From positions 124,001 through 188,000 of the forward strand of contig FOUN01000005.1 of NCBI GenBank assembly GCA_900114885.1: 64,000 nt of DNA. The letters run 5' to 3'. Made by a program: the position numbers and the translations under genes. This document shows positions 44,531-53,920 of the stretch, piece after piece. The stretch is from Psychrobacillus psychrodurans. GTDB taxonomy: Bacteria > Bacillota > Bacilli > Bacillales_A > Planococcaceae. The first letter of the stretch is position 1. Each line of letters opens with the position of its first letter. The notes below the pieces were generated by a model, which was not told the origin of the DNA, searched no databases, and worked only from the letters and a program-made list of their open reading frames with translations.

Positions 44531-45040
44531 TTAATCTCTGTATTTTACAGCTAATCCTTTAAGGAATTTGCGTGCAAAATTATCCCCGCATTCCTTATAA
44601 TTACGATGCCCTGGTTTTCTTAAAATAGCACCTAGTTCACCTTTAGATACTATAATTCCGCCATCATCTAATACTTCCAGCATATCTTCCGTTGTTAACT
44701 GTAAAGCTACTTTTAGTTTCTTCAAGAGTATATTATTCACATGATCCTTCTGCTGTTCTGCAGGCTCTGGATTAGTAGATTGTGCCTGTTTTGGATCCTG
44801 TTTACCTCTTTTATGTATGATTAAACCATTCAAAAATGATTCCAACATCTTGTTGTTACACTTCATATGATTTTCATCTTCCACTACTTCAACATCATCA
44901 TCTTCTTTTGATTTAGTAAGAATTTTAAGTACATCTTCTTTTGTAAGTTCAACGCCACCTAGTTTAAAAATCTCTACCATGTCTTTGTTTTTAATATCTA
45001 GGGCATATCTTAATCTGATTAATATATCATTATTTTCCAT
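44531..45040 (-). CDS. DUF1456 family protein (YehS type)
   Basis: 169 residues with two copies of the DUF1456 repeat: ILIRLRYALDIKNKDMVEIFKLGG with MLESFLNGLIIHKRG, and LLKKLKVALQLTTEDMLEVLDDGG with FARKFLKGLAVKYRD. A Glu/Asp-rich linker separates them. The family is widespread, cytoplasmic and of unknown function. AGGAGG before the ATG. Monocistronic with a shared terminator to dapA. Confidence 0.92.
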   Translation of the reverse strand: MENNDILIRLRYALDIKNKDMVEIFKLGGVELTKEDVLKILTKSKEDDDVEVVEDENHMKCNNKMLESFLNGLIIHKRGKQDPKQAQSTNPEPAEQQKDHVNNILLKKLKVALQLTTEDMLEVLDDGGIIVSKGELGAILRKPGHRNYKECGDNFARKFLKGLAVKYRD

Positions 45041-45149
45041 TTATTAACCTCCTATAAACTATCTATATAACCAACATCTTCTCCATTTTACACGATTTCA
45101 ATTCCACTATGTTACTACCTTACAAATTTAACTTTTAAATTATTTTCAT

Positions 45150-45203
45150 AAAAAATAAATATGCCTGGTTTAACACAATTCAGAATTGCATTAGAACCAG
45201 GCA
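45150..45203 (-). terminator. Terminator of the chemoreceptor gene
   Basis: TGCCTGGTT (45162-45170) / AACCAGGCA (45195-45203), then TATTTATTTTTTATG on the minus strand. The proximal arm begins just after the stop codon. Confidence 0.7.
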
Positions 45204-45207
45204 CTTT

Positions 45208-46905
45208 TTATTCTGCTATTTTAGTTGTTTTAAATTTAGAAACTGCATCAGCAAGGTTCATAGCAATTGTCGCCAAATGTTGGGAGCTTGCTACCACTTC
45301 TTCCATTGAACCAACGGATTCCTCAGCGGACGCAGCTGTCTCTTCTACACCAGCAGCAGATTCCTCTGAAACGGAAGCAATTTCTTGAACAGATGCATTA
45401 ATCTGTTGGCTATTTGCGCTAACTTGGGCTAGATTCTTTGAAATCTGCTCTACTTTTTCTGTCATTGCATGAATACCAATTGTAATTTCTTTAAATTTTT
45501 CACCAGTACGTTGTATCTGATCTGTTCCATCTGTTACTTCTTTATAACCGTTCTCTAAAGTGGTAACTACTGATTGAGATTCATTTTGTATGGTTGCGAC
45601 AATATCGGTAATTTCTCCAACTGAATGGGATACTTGCTCCGCAAGCTTTCTCACCTCATCTGCTACAACTGCAAATCCTTTTCCATGCTCTCCTGCTCTT
45701 GCTGCTTCAATTGCTGCATTCAAAGCCAATAAGTTTGTTTGATCGGCGATAGATTGAATAACCTCAACTAGGGTTGATATTTCATTCGTCTTGTCGTCTA
45801 ATCCTTTTACTCGGTCCACAGAGCCTTTGACAATTCCATCGATATCTTTCATTTTATTAACGGATAGTTCCATTAACTGCTGTCCATCCTCCGCACCTAG
45901 TGTCACCAAGCGAGAATCTTCAACAATACCTCTACTCGATTCATCCGAACTTTGAATAGCTTGTGCAAAACCATCCATCATTTCAGAAATATCCGACGCA
46001 CTGGACGCCTGTGTCTCTGCCCCATTTGCAAGCTCATGCATTGTGGTCGCGATTTGCTCACTACCAACTTTAACTTGTTCTGCTGATTGAGATAATTGCT
46101 CGGATTGACTTGATAATGTATTGGAAGCCAAATGTATTTCAGAAATAACATTTTGTAAATCTTGTTGCATCTCATTTGTAGCATTGACCAACATTCCAAT
46201 TTCATCTTTTCGCTTCGTAATTAATGGTGACTTGGTTAAATCACCAGATGCAATTTCCACCAGTCTTTCTGCTACTTTACGTGTTGGATTTCCAATTTTG
46301 TTGCCCATAACAACACCAATGACAACAGCTACTATCAATGCAACAAATGTAATGACAAATACGATGAATCGATTCGTTTCAAATGCTGACTTGTTGATAT
46401 TATTCAGTTCCTCCGCAAGGGAGATATTTCTATCTTTTAATACTAGTAAACTATCTCTAGAAACCGCAAATGCTTCCTCACCCGCTCTTAGACCAGCAAG
46501 GGCATCATTATAGTTACCAGCATTAACTAATCCGATATTCGATTGAACTATAGTTGTAAATGCATTCCAATCTGTTTCAAATTTCGTAATGGCTTTTTCC
46601 CCATTCTCATCAAGTACTAGCCCCCGGTACTGCTCGATGAGTAACGACACTTCTTCCATATTCGTTTTTGCTGTTTGCGTCTTTTCAGGACTTTCATTTA
46701 ACACTGCAGACAGCATTTGTACCCTCGTATTTTCTGTTAAGCTTGCCATTTCAACTACAACCGTTAAAGGTATAACACGATTATGATACATTTCTTTCGA
46801 GTGTTGGTTAGTAGCACCAAGTGCTAACAATGACACACCTGCCACTACAAAGATGAATACCGTAATTATCAAATAAGTACTAATCAGCTTTCCTTTTAGT
46901 TTCAA
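45208..46905 (-). CDS. Methyl-accepting chemotaxis protein
   Basis: About 565 residues; TTG 46905 is preferred because GGGGG lies 8 bases upstream, while the frame runs up to 46935. N-terminal helix anchors the protein (residues 6-30), a four-helix-bundle sensor follows to about 185, then a second helix ([21 protein letters not shown]), HAMP and the signalling tip [37 protein letters not shown]. Methylation helices flank the tip, and no pentapeptide tether for CheR is seen. It senses an unknown ligand through a small 4HB domain. Consistent with a motile host. Confidence 0.94.
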   Translation of the reverse strand: MKLKGKLISTYLIITVFIFVVAGVSLLALGATNQHSKEMYHNRVIPLTVVVEMASLTENTRVQMLSAVLNESPEKTQTAKTNMEEVSLLIEQYRGLVLDENGEKAITKFETDWNAFTTIVQSNIGLVNAGNYNDALAGLRAGEEAFAVSRDSLLVLKDRNISLAEELNNINKSAFETNRFIVFVITFVALIVAVVIGVVMGNKIGNPTRKVAERLVEIASGDLTKSPLITKRKDEIGMLVNATNEMQQDLQNVISEIHLASNTLSSQSEQLSQSAEQVKVGSEQIATTMHELANGAETQASSASDISEMMDGFAQAIQSSDESSRGIVEDSRLVTLGAEDGQQLMELSVNKMKDIDGIVKGSVDRVKGLDDKTNEISTLVEVIQSIADQTNLLALNAAIEAARAGEHGKGFAVVADEVRKLAEQVSHSVGEITDIVATIQNESQSVVTTLENGYKEVTDGTDQIQRTGEKFKEITIGIHAMTEKVEQISKNLAQVSANSQQINASVQEIASVSEESAAGVEETAASAEESVGSMEEVVASSQHLATIAMNLADAVSKFKTTKIAE

Positions 46906-47094
46906 CTTTGAAACCCCCTGTTCTTTATAACTCAAACTCTATTTCCTATAAAACCCTTTATAAACTTACGATTATCAACACATTCTCACAATAAGAAAAC
47001 TGACTCTCTATAACCTTATACTTGTTTATCGGATTATTTTAAAGTCTGTGAAGTGATCAAAAATCTATTTTTTTCAGCAATAAAAGAGTATAGA

Positions 47095-47131
47095 AAAAGT
47101 GCTTGGTTCTAATTGTGAACCAAGCACTTTT
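47095..47131. terminator. Terminator of the SRPBCC gene
   Basis: Perfect 15-bp stem AAAAGTGCTTGGTTC (47095-47109) / GAACCAAGCACTTTT (47117-47131). The minus strand continues TTTTTC. It lies 15 bases after the gene stop; T-richness on both sides may make it bidirectional. Confidence 0.85.
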
Positions 47132-47145
47132 CTATACATGTAAAA

Positions 47146-47568
47146 TTACTGTTGCTCCGCATGTCTTTTAAAGTTGTCTAAAATTGCCTGCCATCCTTCT
47201 TGCTGCATTTCAATCGGATTAGCCGTTTCAGCTTCAAATACTTCTACCACTTTCGTGTCGTTTTCTTCCGCGATGAAAGTGATTTGAACTTTTCTTCCAT
47301 CCTCTAATTTATAAGAAATGAACTCGTGGGTACGTACTTCATCATAAATGCCTCCAAAATCAAAACCAAAGCTTCCATCTTTCGCTTCCATTCTAGAAAC
47401 AAATTTCCCACCGGCTTTTAAATCATTTTCTGCGTATGGTGTATGCCATTCATCAGAAGCATTATTCCACTTCGTTATATGAGCAGGCACTGTCCAATAT
47501 TCCCACACTTTTTCAATCGGTGCATGTACAGTTGCTTCAATTGTTATTATCGAATGATTCGTATCCAT
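47146..47568 (-). CDS. SRPBCC/AHSA1 family protein
   Basis: 140 residues forming a START-like helix-grip fold: IITIEATVHAPIEKVWEYWTVPAHITKWNNASDEWHTP at the N-terminus, GGKFVSRMEAKDGSFGFDFGGIYDEV, and a C-terminal helix (EMQQEGWQAILDNFKRHAEQ). Such proteins resemble activator of Hsp90 ATPase homologues and bind small hydrophobic ligands in a cavity. Ligand unknown. GGGAGATGAG before the ATG. Confidence 0.92.
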   Translation of the reverse strand: MDTNHSIITIEATVHAPIEKVWEYWTVPAHITKWNNASDEWHTPYAENDLKAGGKFVSRMEAKDGSFGFDFGGIYDEVRTHEFISYKLEDGRKVQITFIAEENDTKVVEVFEAETANPIEMQQEGWQAILDNFKRHAEQQ

Positions 47569-47792
47569 TTTCTCATCTCCCTTTACTATGTTATCCTCTT
47601 TAGATTCGCTATTTCTATCATTTATTCCTGCATAGTTTTTCAGAAATCAATCGAATAAAAACAAATTGGCAGCAGGTGATGGCACTTTAATCCATAACTA
47701 AATAACACAACGTGAGCATTATAAATAACATTTACTTACTTTGTTGGACAACAATTAACAACTTTAATAAATTGTTATTTCTTAAAATTACT

Positions 47793-48200
47793 TTATATAG
47801 TTCCAGATTGCACTTTATAGTTTCTTAGAACCATACCATTTGTCTTCGTCATCCCTAACTTATCATAATAAGAAACTAAGTCATCATCACAACACAAATC
47901 AATCATATAGATGTCAGCAAGTTCTTTTAACATCTGGCTAACTAGTTCCTTACCTATACCTTTATTTTTATATTCCGGTAGAACCTCCAAGAATGGAATA
48001 TAGGCCGATAAAACTCCATCACTAATTGCTGTAATAAATCCAATTACTTTATTAGTATTATCATCAATCGCAATAATTACTTTATTGCTTTTATTTAACA
48101 GCAGTAGGTGGGTTTGTGGACTTGGTGGATTAGGCCAATCCACAAAAAAACCTTCTAACATATCAGTAGAAATATCACTGGTTGAGTTTTTGTATATCAT
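47793..48200 (-). CDS. GNAT family N-acetyltransferase
   Basis: 135 residues. GNAT core with VIGFITAISDGVLSAYIPFLEVLPEYKNKGIGKELVSQM (acetyl-CoA loop KNKGIG) and YMIDLCCDDDLVSYYDKLGMTKTNGMVLRNY. AGGAGATG before the ATG. The acceptor is unknown; the overall type resembles small YafP-like or YhbS-type acetyltransferases. Confidence 0.9.
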   Translation of the reverse strand: MIYKNSTSDISTDMLEGFFVDWPNPPSPQTHLLLLNKSNKVIIAIDDNTNKVIGFITAISDGVLSAYIPFLEVLPEYKNKGIGKELVSQMLKELADIYMIDLCCDDDLVSYYDKLGMTKTNGMVLRNYKVQSGTI

Positions 48201-48364
48201 AATATATCATCTCCTAATTTTATTTACTAATTAGATAGATAATACATATTAAAAGTAAAGTAACAAAATATGACCTCCCAATATTCTATGTAATACTATA
48301 TTGCATTTCTATTTTTGTCTTTGTACGTATACCTTACAAATATTATAGATTTAAATTCATAAAA

Positions 48365-48408
48365 TAAAAAGACGTAGCCACACCTATCTCGGTGAAGCAA
48401 CGTCTTCT
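48365..48408 (-). terminator. Terminator of the small acidic/basic protein gene
   Basis: AAGACGTAGC (48369-48378) pairs with GCAACGTCTT (48397-48406) with one mismatch, followed by TTTTTATTTT on the minus strand. It begins about 10 bases after the gene stop. Confidence 0.7.
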
Positions 48409-48415
48409 ATCCTAA

Positions 48416-48598
48416 TCAGCTATCTCCTTTCAATAAGCGATTTCTACGATTCTCTAATTCCTTAGCTTCAGTATCCCGGGCTTTCTGATCCCTAAGCAAT
48501 TGACCATTTACGCGAGGATCTTGTAATCTCATTGCACTCCGTCCCTCCGGCCCCACTTTTTTACTTACTTTCTGTATTTCCTTTACAAAAAACAGCAT
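48416..48598 (-). CDS. Small charged protein, unknown
   Basis: About 60 residues from ATG 48598, which has GGAGGGAGG 7 bases upstream; another ATG two codons earlier is too close to the site. The sequence is rich in Arg, Lys and Glu after a short hydrophobic start (MLFFVKEI) and contains GRSAMRLQDPRVNG and ELENRRNRLL. No family recognised. The strong ribosome binding site and clear terminator make it a likely real gene. Confidence 0.65.
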   Translation of the reverse strand: MLFFVKEIQKVSKKVGPEGRSAMRLQDPRVNGQLLRDQKARDTEAKELENRRNRLLKGDS

Positions 48599-48840
48599 GT
48601 CCATTCCTCCCTCCTATAAATTTATCAAAGAGGACAATACAACTTTTCCCCTCTTTATAAAATATGCAAACACCTAAGGTACACGGAGGGTATAAGCACA
48701 GTGAAAAGAATTTAATTAGATATGCATGGAAGGTGGATATTGTAACGTTGCTATGTCAGAAACAAACATGGAAATCACAACATTCACATTCGCTTGAATT
48801 ACACGAATGTATCTACCAGATAAAGTTGTTGAGTGCAAAA

Positions 48841-48874
48841 AAACGATCACATTTTTCGTTAAATGTGATCGTTT
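48841..48874. terminator. Terminator of the YgjP-type metallopeptidase gene
   Basis: Perfect 14-bp stem AAACGATCACATTT (48841-48854) / AAATGTGATCGTTT (48861-48874), followed on the minus strand by TTTTTTTG. It abuts the stop codon. Confidence 0.85.
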
Positions 48875-48875
48875 C

Positions 48876-49529
48876 TTAAAGAGACATCGAATTACTGTGC
48901 CTTGCTAAGTACTCTTCCTTGTCTTTATAATCTGGCATAATACTTCCAACGCGTCGCCAAAAGGATCGATCATGATTCATATGAGTTATATGACATAATT
49001 CATGGATTATCACATAATCGATTACTTCTATAGGAGCCATAGCAAGACGAAAGTTAAAGGTAATCTTTTTATCCGAACTACAGCTACCCCACTTAACTTT
49101 AGACTCAACTATTTCAATGATTTTAGGTTTAACTTTCAGCAGCTTTTGATATATTTTTATACGTTCCTCTACAATAGTCTTGCATCTATCCTTATAGAAC
49201 TTCTTGAGATTTTTCTTAAGAACCTCTTCATTTAAATCATTACAATCTATTAATTCGTGAAGAAATCTTTCTTTTCCAATGTACAAAAACTTTCCGTTAG
49301 CGTGATACTCTCTTGCCTTAGGTAATTCTCGAGCTGTTCTAATTTCATGGATTTTTTCTAGTATCCATTTTCCTTTGCTTGCTATTGCCCTATCAATCAT
49401 TTCTTTACTTGTGCCTTTTGGAACTTTAGCAGTAATGAAACCCAACGTATCTATATGAATAGACAGCTTCTTCCCATTTCCATACTGAACATTATATTCA
49501 ATGATATTATTTTCAAATTCAACTTTCAT
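48876..49529 (-). CDS. YgjP-like (DUF45) zinc metallopeptidase
   Basis: About 217 residues from ATG 49529, with GAGGGT 5 bases upstream; the frame opens 12 bases earlier at ATG 49541. The zinc motif is VIIHELCHITHMNHDRSFW (HExxH plus a distal His) and WGSCSSDKKITFNFRL precedes it, both hallmarks of the YgjP/SprT-like family. N-terminal beta-rich part KLSIHIDTLGFITAKVPKG. Cytoplasmic. Often encoded beside type I restriction modules, but no such genes occur here. Substrate unknown. Confidence 0.9.
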   Translation of the reverse strand: MKVEFENNIIEYNVQYGNGKKLSIHIDTLGFITAKVPKGTSKEMIDRAIASKGKWILEKIHEIRTARELPKAREYHANGKFLYIGKERFLHELIDCNDLNEEVLKKNLKKFYKDRCKTIVEERIKIYQKLLKVKPKIIEIVESKVKWGSCSSDKKITFNFRLAMAPIEVIDYVIIHELCHITHMNHDRSFWRRVGSIMPDYKDKEEYLARHSNSMSL

Positions 49530-49597
49530 AACTACCCTCATTTTTAATAATAAATTTTGCTGTTATTTTCGACTTTATTAATGTTATCAACGTATTA

Positions 49598-49650
49598 AAA
49601 GGTGTCAGCTCCCCATACAATTCAAAATTGTATGAGGGGCTGACACCTTA
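49598..49650. repeat. Long perfect hairpin element (AAGGTGTCAGC)
   Basis: AAGGTGTCAGC (49599-49609) pairs with GCTGACACCTT (49639-49649), with CCCCATACAAT/ATTGTATG inner pairing and a TCAAA loop. No T-run follows, so it is more a dispersed palindromic repeat than a simple terminator. Confidence 0.6.
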
Positions 49651-49690
49651 ACTCTAAAATACAAATAGTGCTTTGTATAAAGTGAAACTT

Positions 49691-49830
49691 CAATCAGTGG
49701 GGGTTTCCATCATCCCCCACTGATTGTAGGTTGAACCATTCGGGCGTTTACGGGCAGTTGTCTCCCACTTATGCTTTGTTGCTTAAACCAAGCCTTGAAG
49801 TGGGTGTATTACTGCCAGTTAATGCGGGAT
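49691..49830. repeat. Structured intergenic repeat
   Basis: CAATCAGTGGGGG (49691-49703) / CCCCCACTGATTG (49714-49726), then nested GGCAGT...CCCACTT...AAGTGGG...ACTGCC (49753-49816), ending with TTAATGCGGGATAAAT. A fragment of the last part recurs at about 23583-23615 as CCCGCATTAACGGGCAAT. It sits just after the DUF4256 gene on its 3' side. It looks like a dispersed RNA-forming repeat. Confidence 0.65.
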
Positions 49831-49834
49831 AAAT

Positions 49835-50401
49835 CTAAACTCTTAGAGTGCCTCTGAATCCCCTTGCAGCATAGTACGAGTCTGCTCCATTGTGGTACAC
49901 AAAAACAGTCTCGTAGCGACTATCACAAAATAGAGCCCCACCGAGTTTTCTTATATCATCAGGTGTTTGAACCCAACTCGACGTTTTCAAATCGAAATTT
50001 CCAAGTTTTTGCAACTCCCGATATTGTTCTTCCGTTAACAGTTCAATGCCCATCTCATTTGCCATATCAATAGCGCTATTTTCTGGTTTATGTTTTTTTC
50101 TTGACTCCAACGCTTCACGGTCGTAACAAACACTTCTACGGCCTTTAGGACTTTCTGCTGAACAGTCTATAAAAATATATTCGTCATTCTCTTTATCATA
50201 ACCAACAACATCCGGTTCCCCTTCTGTTTTTTCCATTTCATTAAGCGACCACAATTTGTCAGTATTTGTTTCTAGTTTTGTCTGGACACTAATCCATTCA
50301 ATCTCATCATGACGGTTCATATTTTTCTCAAAACGGCTTTTTAATACTGTGAGTAATTCCTCTCGTTGTTCTAGTGTCAACTCCGTATTACTCTTTTTCA
50401 T
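49835..50401 (-). CDS. DUF4256 family protein
   Basis: 188 residues, full-length DUF4256. Conserved pieces are ELLTVLKSRFEKNMNRH near the start, EGEPDVVGYDKENDEYIFIDCSAESPKGRRSVCYD, and GGALFCDSRYETVFVYHNGADSYYAARGFRG at the end. The function is not known. AAGGAGGA before the ATG. No operon partner; 273 bases upstream (50402-50674) show no gene, RNA or obvious promoter. Confidence 0.92.
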   Translation of the reverse strand: MKKSNTELTLEQREELLTVLKSRFEKNMNRHDEIEWISVQTKLETNTDKLWSLNEMEKTEGEPDVVGYDKENDEYIFIDCSAESPKGRRSVCYDREALESRKKHKPENSAIDMANEMGIELLTEEQYRELQKLGNFDLKTSSWVQTPDDIRKLGGALFCDSRYETVFVYHNGADSYYAARGFRGTLRV

Positions 50402-50674
50402 ATTAATTCCTCCTTATCTTTTTACTAGGTTTCGTACTATTACCCAACTTGATGGCACAGGTTTATTAAAAATATTTTAGGTTATTTCTGGACTATACAA
50501 CCAATTTTATCTAATCCATTCAGCACCATCTTATTCTTTCAAAAAAGGGGAATTAGCAAATTTTTTTATATTGTTACTCAAAAGTTAGTATAGCAATGTT
50601 TTTAGAAATATTCAGCTTACAAATCTAAATATATTCTAATTCTTTTCATCTGTTTTAATCATGGATCAATTGAT

Positions 50675-53017
50675 CTATTCTGTAATTAAACTATAAGCGG
50701 AAATTTTCTTTATTTTTAAGGATATTAACATTGAAATACAATAGGCTAGTATAAGGATGCTTGCACAAAGCATTAGAATAATGGGTAAATTAATAGTAAA
50801 CTCCATACGTTTAACCCCAGCGCTTGAAAGTAATACGGAAAGCATAGGATTAGTGAAAAAATAGCCAAGCACACCACCAATTGTAACACCTGTAAAAATC
50901 ACGGGTAGAAAACTGATGGATATTTGGTTCATCAGTTGAATTGTTGAATAGCCTATTGTTTTCATTACTCCAAATTCTTTCTTTCGCTTAATAATCATTG
51001 TTTTTATAACCAAATACAGAATCATCACAACAACTAGAACGGTAATTGTCAAAACCAGTAGCATAACTGCAAACACTGCAGCTGTATACATTCCGGTTTG
51101 GCTTTCTATATTTTCATCGATATCTAATGTTTCACCTATATAATTCCCGTACTGTTCCTGGACATTCTTCATAAAGTCTTTATTCGATACTCCGTCTAAA
51201 TAGACATAGAGTGTAGTACCTTTAAATTCTGATTGTAATTGTTGAATACCTTCCATTGTTAATGAAGATATCTGTCCTAAATTACCAATCGATTGACTAA
51301 GACCTGTTACTAAATAACTTACTGTTTCAGCCCCATATTCTACGTCAACCGTATCGCCAATTCCTTTATTGATTTGATTTGAAACTACCCAGGAGATAGC
51401 TATTTCGTTTTCATACTTTGGCTGACGCCCTTCATAAACGACATTATTCTCTAGCTGGGAATAATGATCAGTAACGTTTGTATAAACTGTTTGACCATCA
51501 ATATTTGTTTCAATTGTGTCTAATATATTCACTTTCCTTACATGATCGATTTGCTCAATGTCGCTTAAAAGATTTCTTATGTCTGCATCTGACTTAACAG
51601 CTATATATACATTTGCAGGTTCTGATCCAAATAAGTTAACGAATGCCGATTTGTCTGAAGCAATGTTGTAATACATCACTACTGAAAAAACTGTCGCAAA
51701 AGTTAGCGCCATAACTATTAAACTAATCATTATATTTTGTTTTGAGTTTACCAACATTGACTTTATAGCAAGTAGAAAATGAAGACCACCTTTAGCTTTT
51801 GCCAAAGGAATGTGATTTTTTCTAAAACTGTGTGTATGAACACCTCCACGAAGTGCCGCAACAGGTAGAATTTTTCTTATACGAAAAGCAGATAACAAAG
51901 TTACGACCACAACACAAATGGTTACAAAGAAAATACTGATTATGTTAACAATCATATCAAAACTTTGAATCCATATTAAACCAGAAATAGTCGAAATAAT
52001 ACCTCCAAACAAAGGCATTAAAGCATATGATAATGCAATTCCTACCACGCTCGCACTAAGAGCTATCATGATATATTGAAGTAGAATTGATGTAAAAATT
52101 TGCCGACTTGTATAGCCAATTGATTTAAGTACTCCTATATTTACCATTCCATCTTCAATACTATTAGAAACACGGAACTTAATGACAATTAGTGAGACCA
52201 GTACGATAATCGCAGAAAAAGCTACTAATATTGTAGCTATGATATTGATAGTTAATGTATTTACATTTTTAACTAATTCGATATCTAAACCAAAAATGTA
52301 AGTAGTGTCCTTATGTTGTGACTTCTTTACATTCTGAATAAATTCATTTTTTAACTGTGAGGATTTTGTTCTATCTTCCATCACTGCCGATATGATTAAC
52401 TCATCTGATTGATAGTCAAGTTCGTCTGCTAGTGTTTGATAGGAAGTCTTAGGTAACATAAATTTCATAACGCCGATGTTATTTGTACCCATTATCGTTG
52501 TTTCAAAAAATCCAGCAACTCGATACTCAAAGTCCTTGTCTTGATATGTGATTCTAAAGTCATCACCTAACTCATAACCACCATCCGTTTTAAAACTATA
52601 AGGTACAAATATATCTTTGGAACTTGAAGTATTCACCTTTTCGATTAACTTTAACGGTCCAATATTTCGATTAGTATCTGCATTAAAAATTACTGCACTG
52701 TTCGTTAATTCACCGTTACCAAATTTATAATTAGCAAGGTTCATATGGATAATCTCTTCTGTTTCGGTCTTTTTTATCCCAGAATAGTTCTTTAAAAAAT
52801 CTTCATGAGTTAAATGATAACTTGTTTGATCCATCACAATCGTTACGTGAGGATCTTTTAATTGCTCTGCTTTTTGATCAAAAAATGCATTTAGTTGAGT
52901 AACAACCATTAGACCAACATTAAGAAGTAGCGTAGCAACCAAAATGAATATACATAAAGAAACGGTAGCGGACTTACTTTTTCTAATATTCGCCATAGAT
53001 AGGTTCAAGATTTTCAT
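50675..53017 (-). CDS. ABC transporter permease (FtsX/MacB type)
   Basis: 780 residues with about eight membrane helices: one at the N-terminus (18-40), a large outer domain, three helices at about 255-380, one at about 430, a second outer domain, and three at 660-780. Two FtsX domains are present (INIIATILVAFSAIIVLVSLIVIKF and ITVLVVVMILYLVIKTMIIKRKK). Such permeases move or pull on lipids or peptides rather than small solutes. It starts 1 base after the ATPase gene, so the two form a pair. Confidence 0.92.
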   Translation of the reverse strand: MKILNLSMANIRKSKSATVSLCIFILVATLLLNVGLMVVTQLNAFFDQKAEQLKDPHVTIVMDQTSYHLTHEDFLKNYSGIKKTETEEIIHMNLANYKFGNGELTNSAVIFNADTNRNIGPLKLIEKVNTSSSKDIFVPYSFKTDGGYELGDDFRITYQDKDFEYRVAGFFETTIMGTNNIGVMKFMLPKTSYQTLADELDYQSDELIISAVMEDRTKSSQLKNEFIQNVKKSQHKDTTYIFGLDIELVKNVNTLTINIIATILVAFSAIIVLVSLIVIKFRVSNSIEDGMVNIGVLKSIGYTSRQIFTSILLQYIMIALSASVVGIALSYALMPLFGGIISTISGLIWIQSFDMIVNIISIFFVTICVVVVTLLSAFRIRKILPVAALRGGVHTHSFRKNHIPLAKAKGGLHFLLAIKSMLVNSKQNIMISLIVMALTFATVFSVVMYYNIASDKSAFVNLFGSEPANVYIAVKSDADIRNLLSDIEQIDHVRKVNILDTIETNIDGQTVYTNVTDHYSQLENNVVYEGRQPKYENEIAISWVVSNQINKGIGDTVDVEYGAETVSYLVTGLSQSIGNLGQISSLTMEGIQQLQSEFKGTTLYVYLDGVSNKDFMKNVQEQYGNYIGETLDIDENIESQTGMYTAAVFAVMLLVLTITVLVVVMILYLVIKTMIIKRKKEFGVMKTIGYSTIQLMNQISISFLPVIFTGVTIGGVLGYFFTNPMLSVLLSSAGVKRMEFTINLPIILMLCASILILAYCISMLISLKIKKISAYSLITE

Positions 53018-53018
53018 C

Positions 53019-53780
53019 TTACCACCCCATTTCTGCTAGAAAATGTTTAATCTTTTCATGCCGTTCTAGATTTTTTTGTTCACTGTATTCACCCAATTTT
53101 AAATCACCACAAATGACACCGTCTCGCAAATATAAAATTCGATTTCCACGTAATGCTGTTTTCATATCATGAGTGACCATGACAATACTTTGCCCGTTTT
53201 GATTTGCCTTTGTAAAAATATCTAACACACTTTCACTTGATGCTGAGTTTAATGCACCGGTTGGCTCATCAGCAAAAAGTATTCTTGGACTGTTAATCAA
53301 TGCACGAACAATTCCAACTCGCTGTGCCTCCCCACCAGAGAGTTGTGTCGGAAATTTAGACCATGCGTTTTCACTAATCCCTACTTGTATTAATAATTCT
53401 TTCGCTTTTTGCACGACTTCACGCTTATTCTTATTTACTAAAAGACCACTAGCCAGTACATTATCGAGGACACTCATATTATCTAGTAAATAAATCTGCT
53501 GAAAGACAAAGCCGCAATTGTTTCTTCGAAATATCGCCAGTTGATCGTTGTTCAATTTAGCTAAATTTTTACCACCAAAATCGATTTCACCTAATGTTGG
53601 TTTATCTATGCCACTAATTGCATACAGTAGAGTGGATTTTCCAGATCCTGAACTACCCATTATGATTGTAAAATCCCCTTCTATTAGACTAATATCTAGA
53701 TTTTTTAATACATGCTGTTGATTTCCACCGTTCGAAAAGGTTTTACATAGCTTCTCCGTTTTAATAATTACATTTGTCAT
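53019..53780 (-). CDS. ABC transporter ATP-binding protein
   Basis: 253 residues. Walker A GSSGSGKST (42-50), signature LSGGEAQR, Walker B RILFADEPTGAL and the H-loop VTHDM are all intact. LolD/MacB-like spacing. Works with the FtsX-type permease behind it. GGGAGAG precedes the ATG. A terminator-like hairpin and a direct repeat precede the gene (see 53837-53917), which implies its own regulated promoter. Confidence 0.95.
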   Translation of the reverse strand: MTNVIIKTEKLCKTFSNGGNQQHVLKNLDISLIEGDFTIIMGSSGSGKSTLLYAISGIDKPTLGEIDFGGKNLAKLNNDQLAIFRRNNCGFVFQQIYLLDNMSVLDNVLASGLLVNKNKREVVQKAKELLIQVGISENAWSKFPTQLSGGEAQRVGIVRALINSPRILFADEPTGALNSASSESVLDIFTKANQNGQSIVMVTHDMKTALRGNRILYLRDGVICGDLKLGEYSEQKNLERHEKIKHFLAEMGW

Positions 53781-53836
53781 GCTTTTAGCACTCTCCCTTT
53801 ATTAAGCTCATGTTTGTATTTTCAACTCAAAGAAAA

Positions 53837-53862
53837 AAGACCGTAATGTAGATTACAGTCTT
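53837..53862 (-). terminator. Terminator after the histidine kinase gene
   Basis: AAGAC-C-GTAAT / ATTAC-A-GTCTT (53837-53862), with TTTTTTCTTT on the minus strand. It separates the two-component genes from the ABC genes and lies at the likely start site of the ABC transcript. Confidence 0.65.
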
Positions 53863-53917
53863 ATCATACAAAATGAATTCTTATTAAATCTTTGTGCAAT
53901 TCTTAACTAATTCTTAA
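53863..53917 (-). promoter_or_regulatory. Response-regulator-type direct repeat and promoter of the ABC genes
   Basis: On the minus strand TTAAGAATT occurs twice, exactly 11 bp apart (53909-53917 and 53898-53906), the layout of OmpR-family sites. It is followed 29 bases later by TATGAT (53863-53868), a -10 element without a good -35. This suggests an activator-dependent promoter driven by the neighbouring response regulator. Confidence 0.55.
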
Positions 53918-53920
53918 TTC

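Noticed and set aside
47026-47040. Sigma-D promoter for the chemoreceptor gene
   Set aside because: CCGATAA resembles the -10 element, but no TAAA stands at the required distance upstream.
48664-48879. 71-codon plus-strand frame
   Set aside because: No ribosome binding site, no hydrophobic or domain pattern, and its end runs through the terminator hairpin of the convergent metallopeptidase gene.
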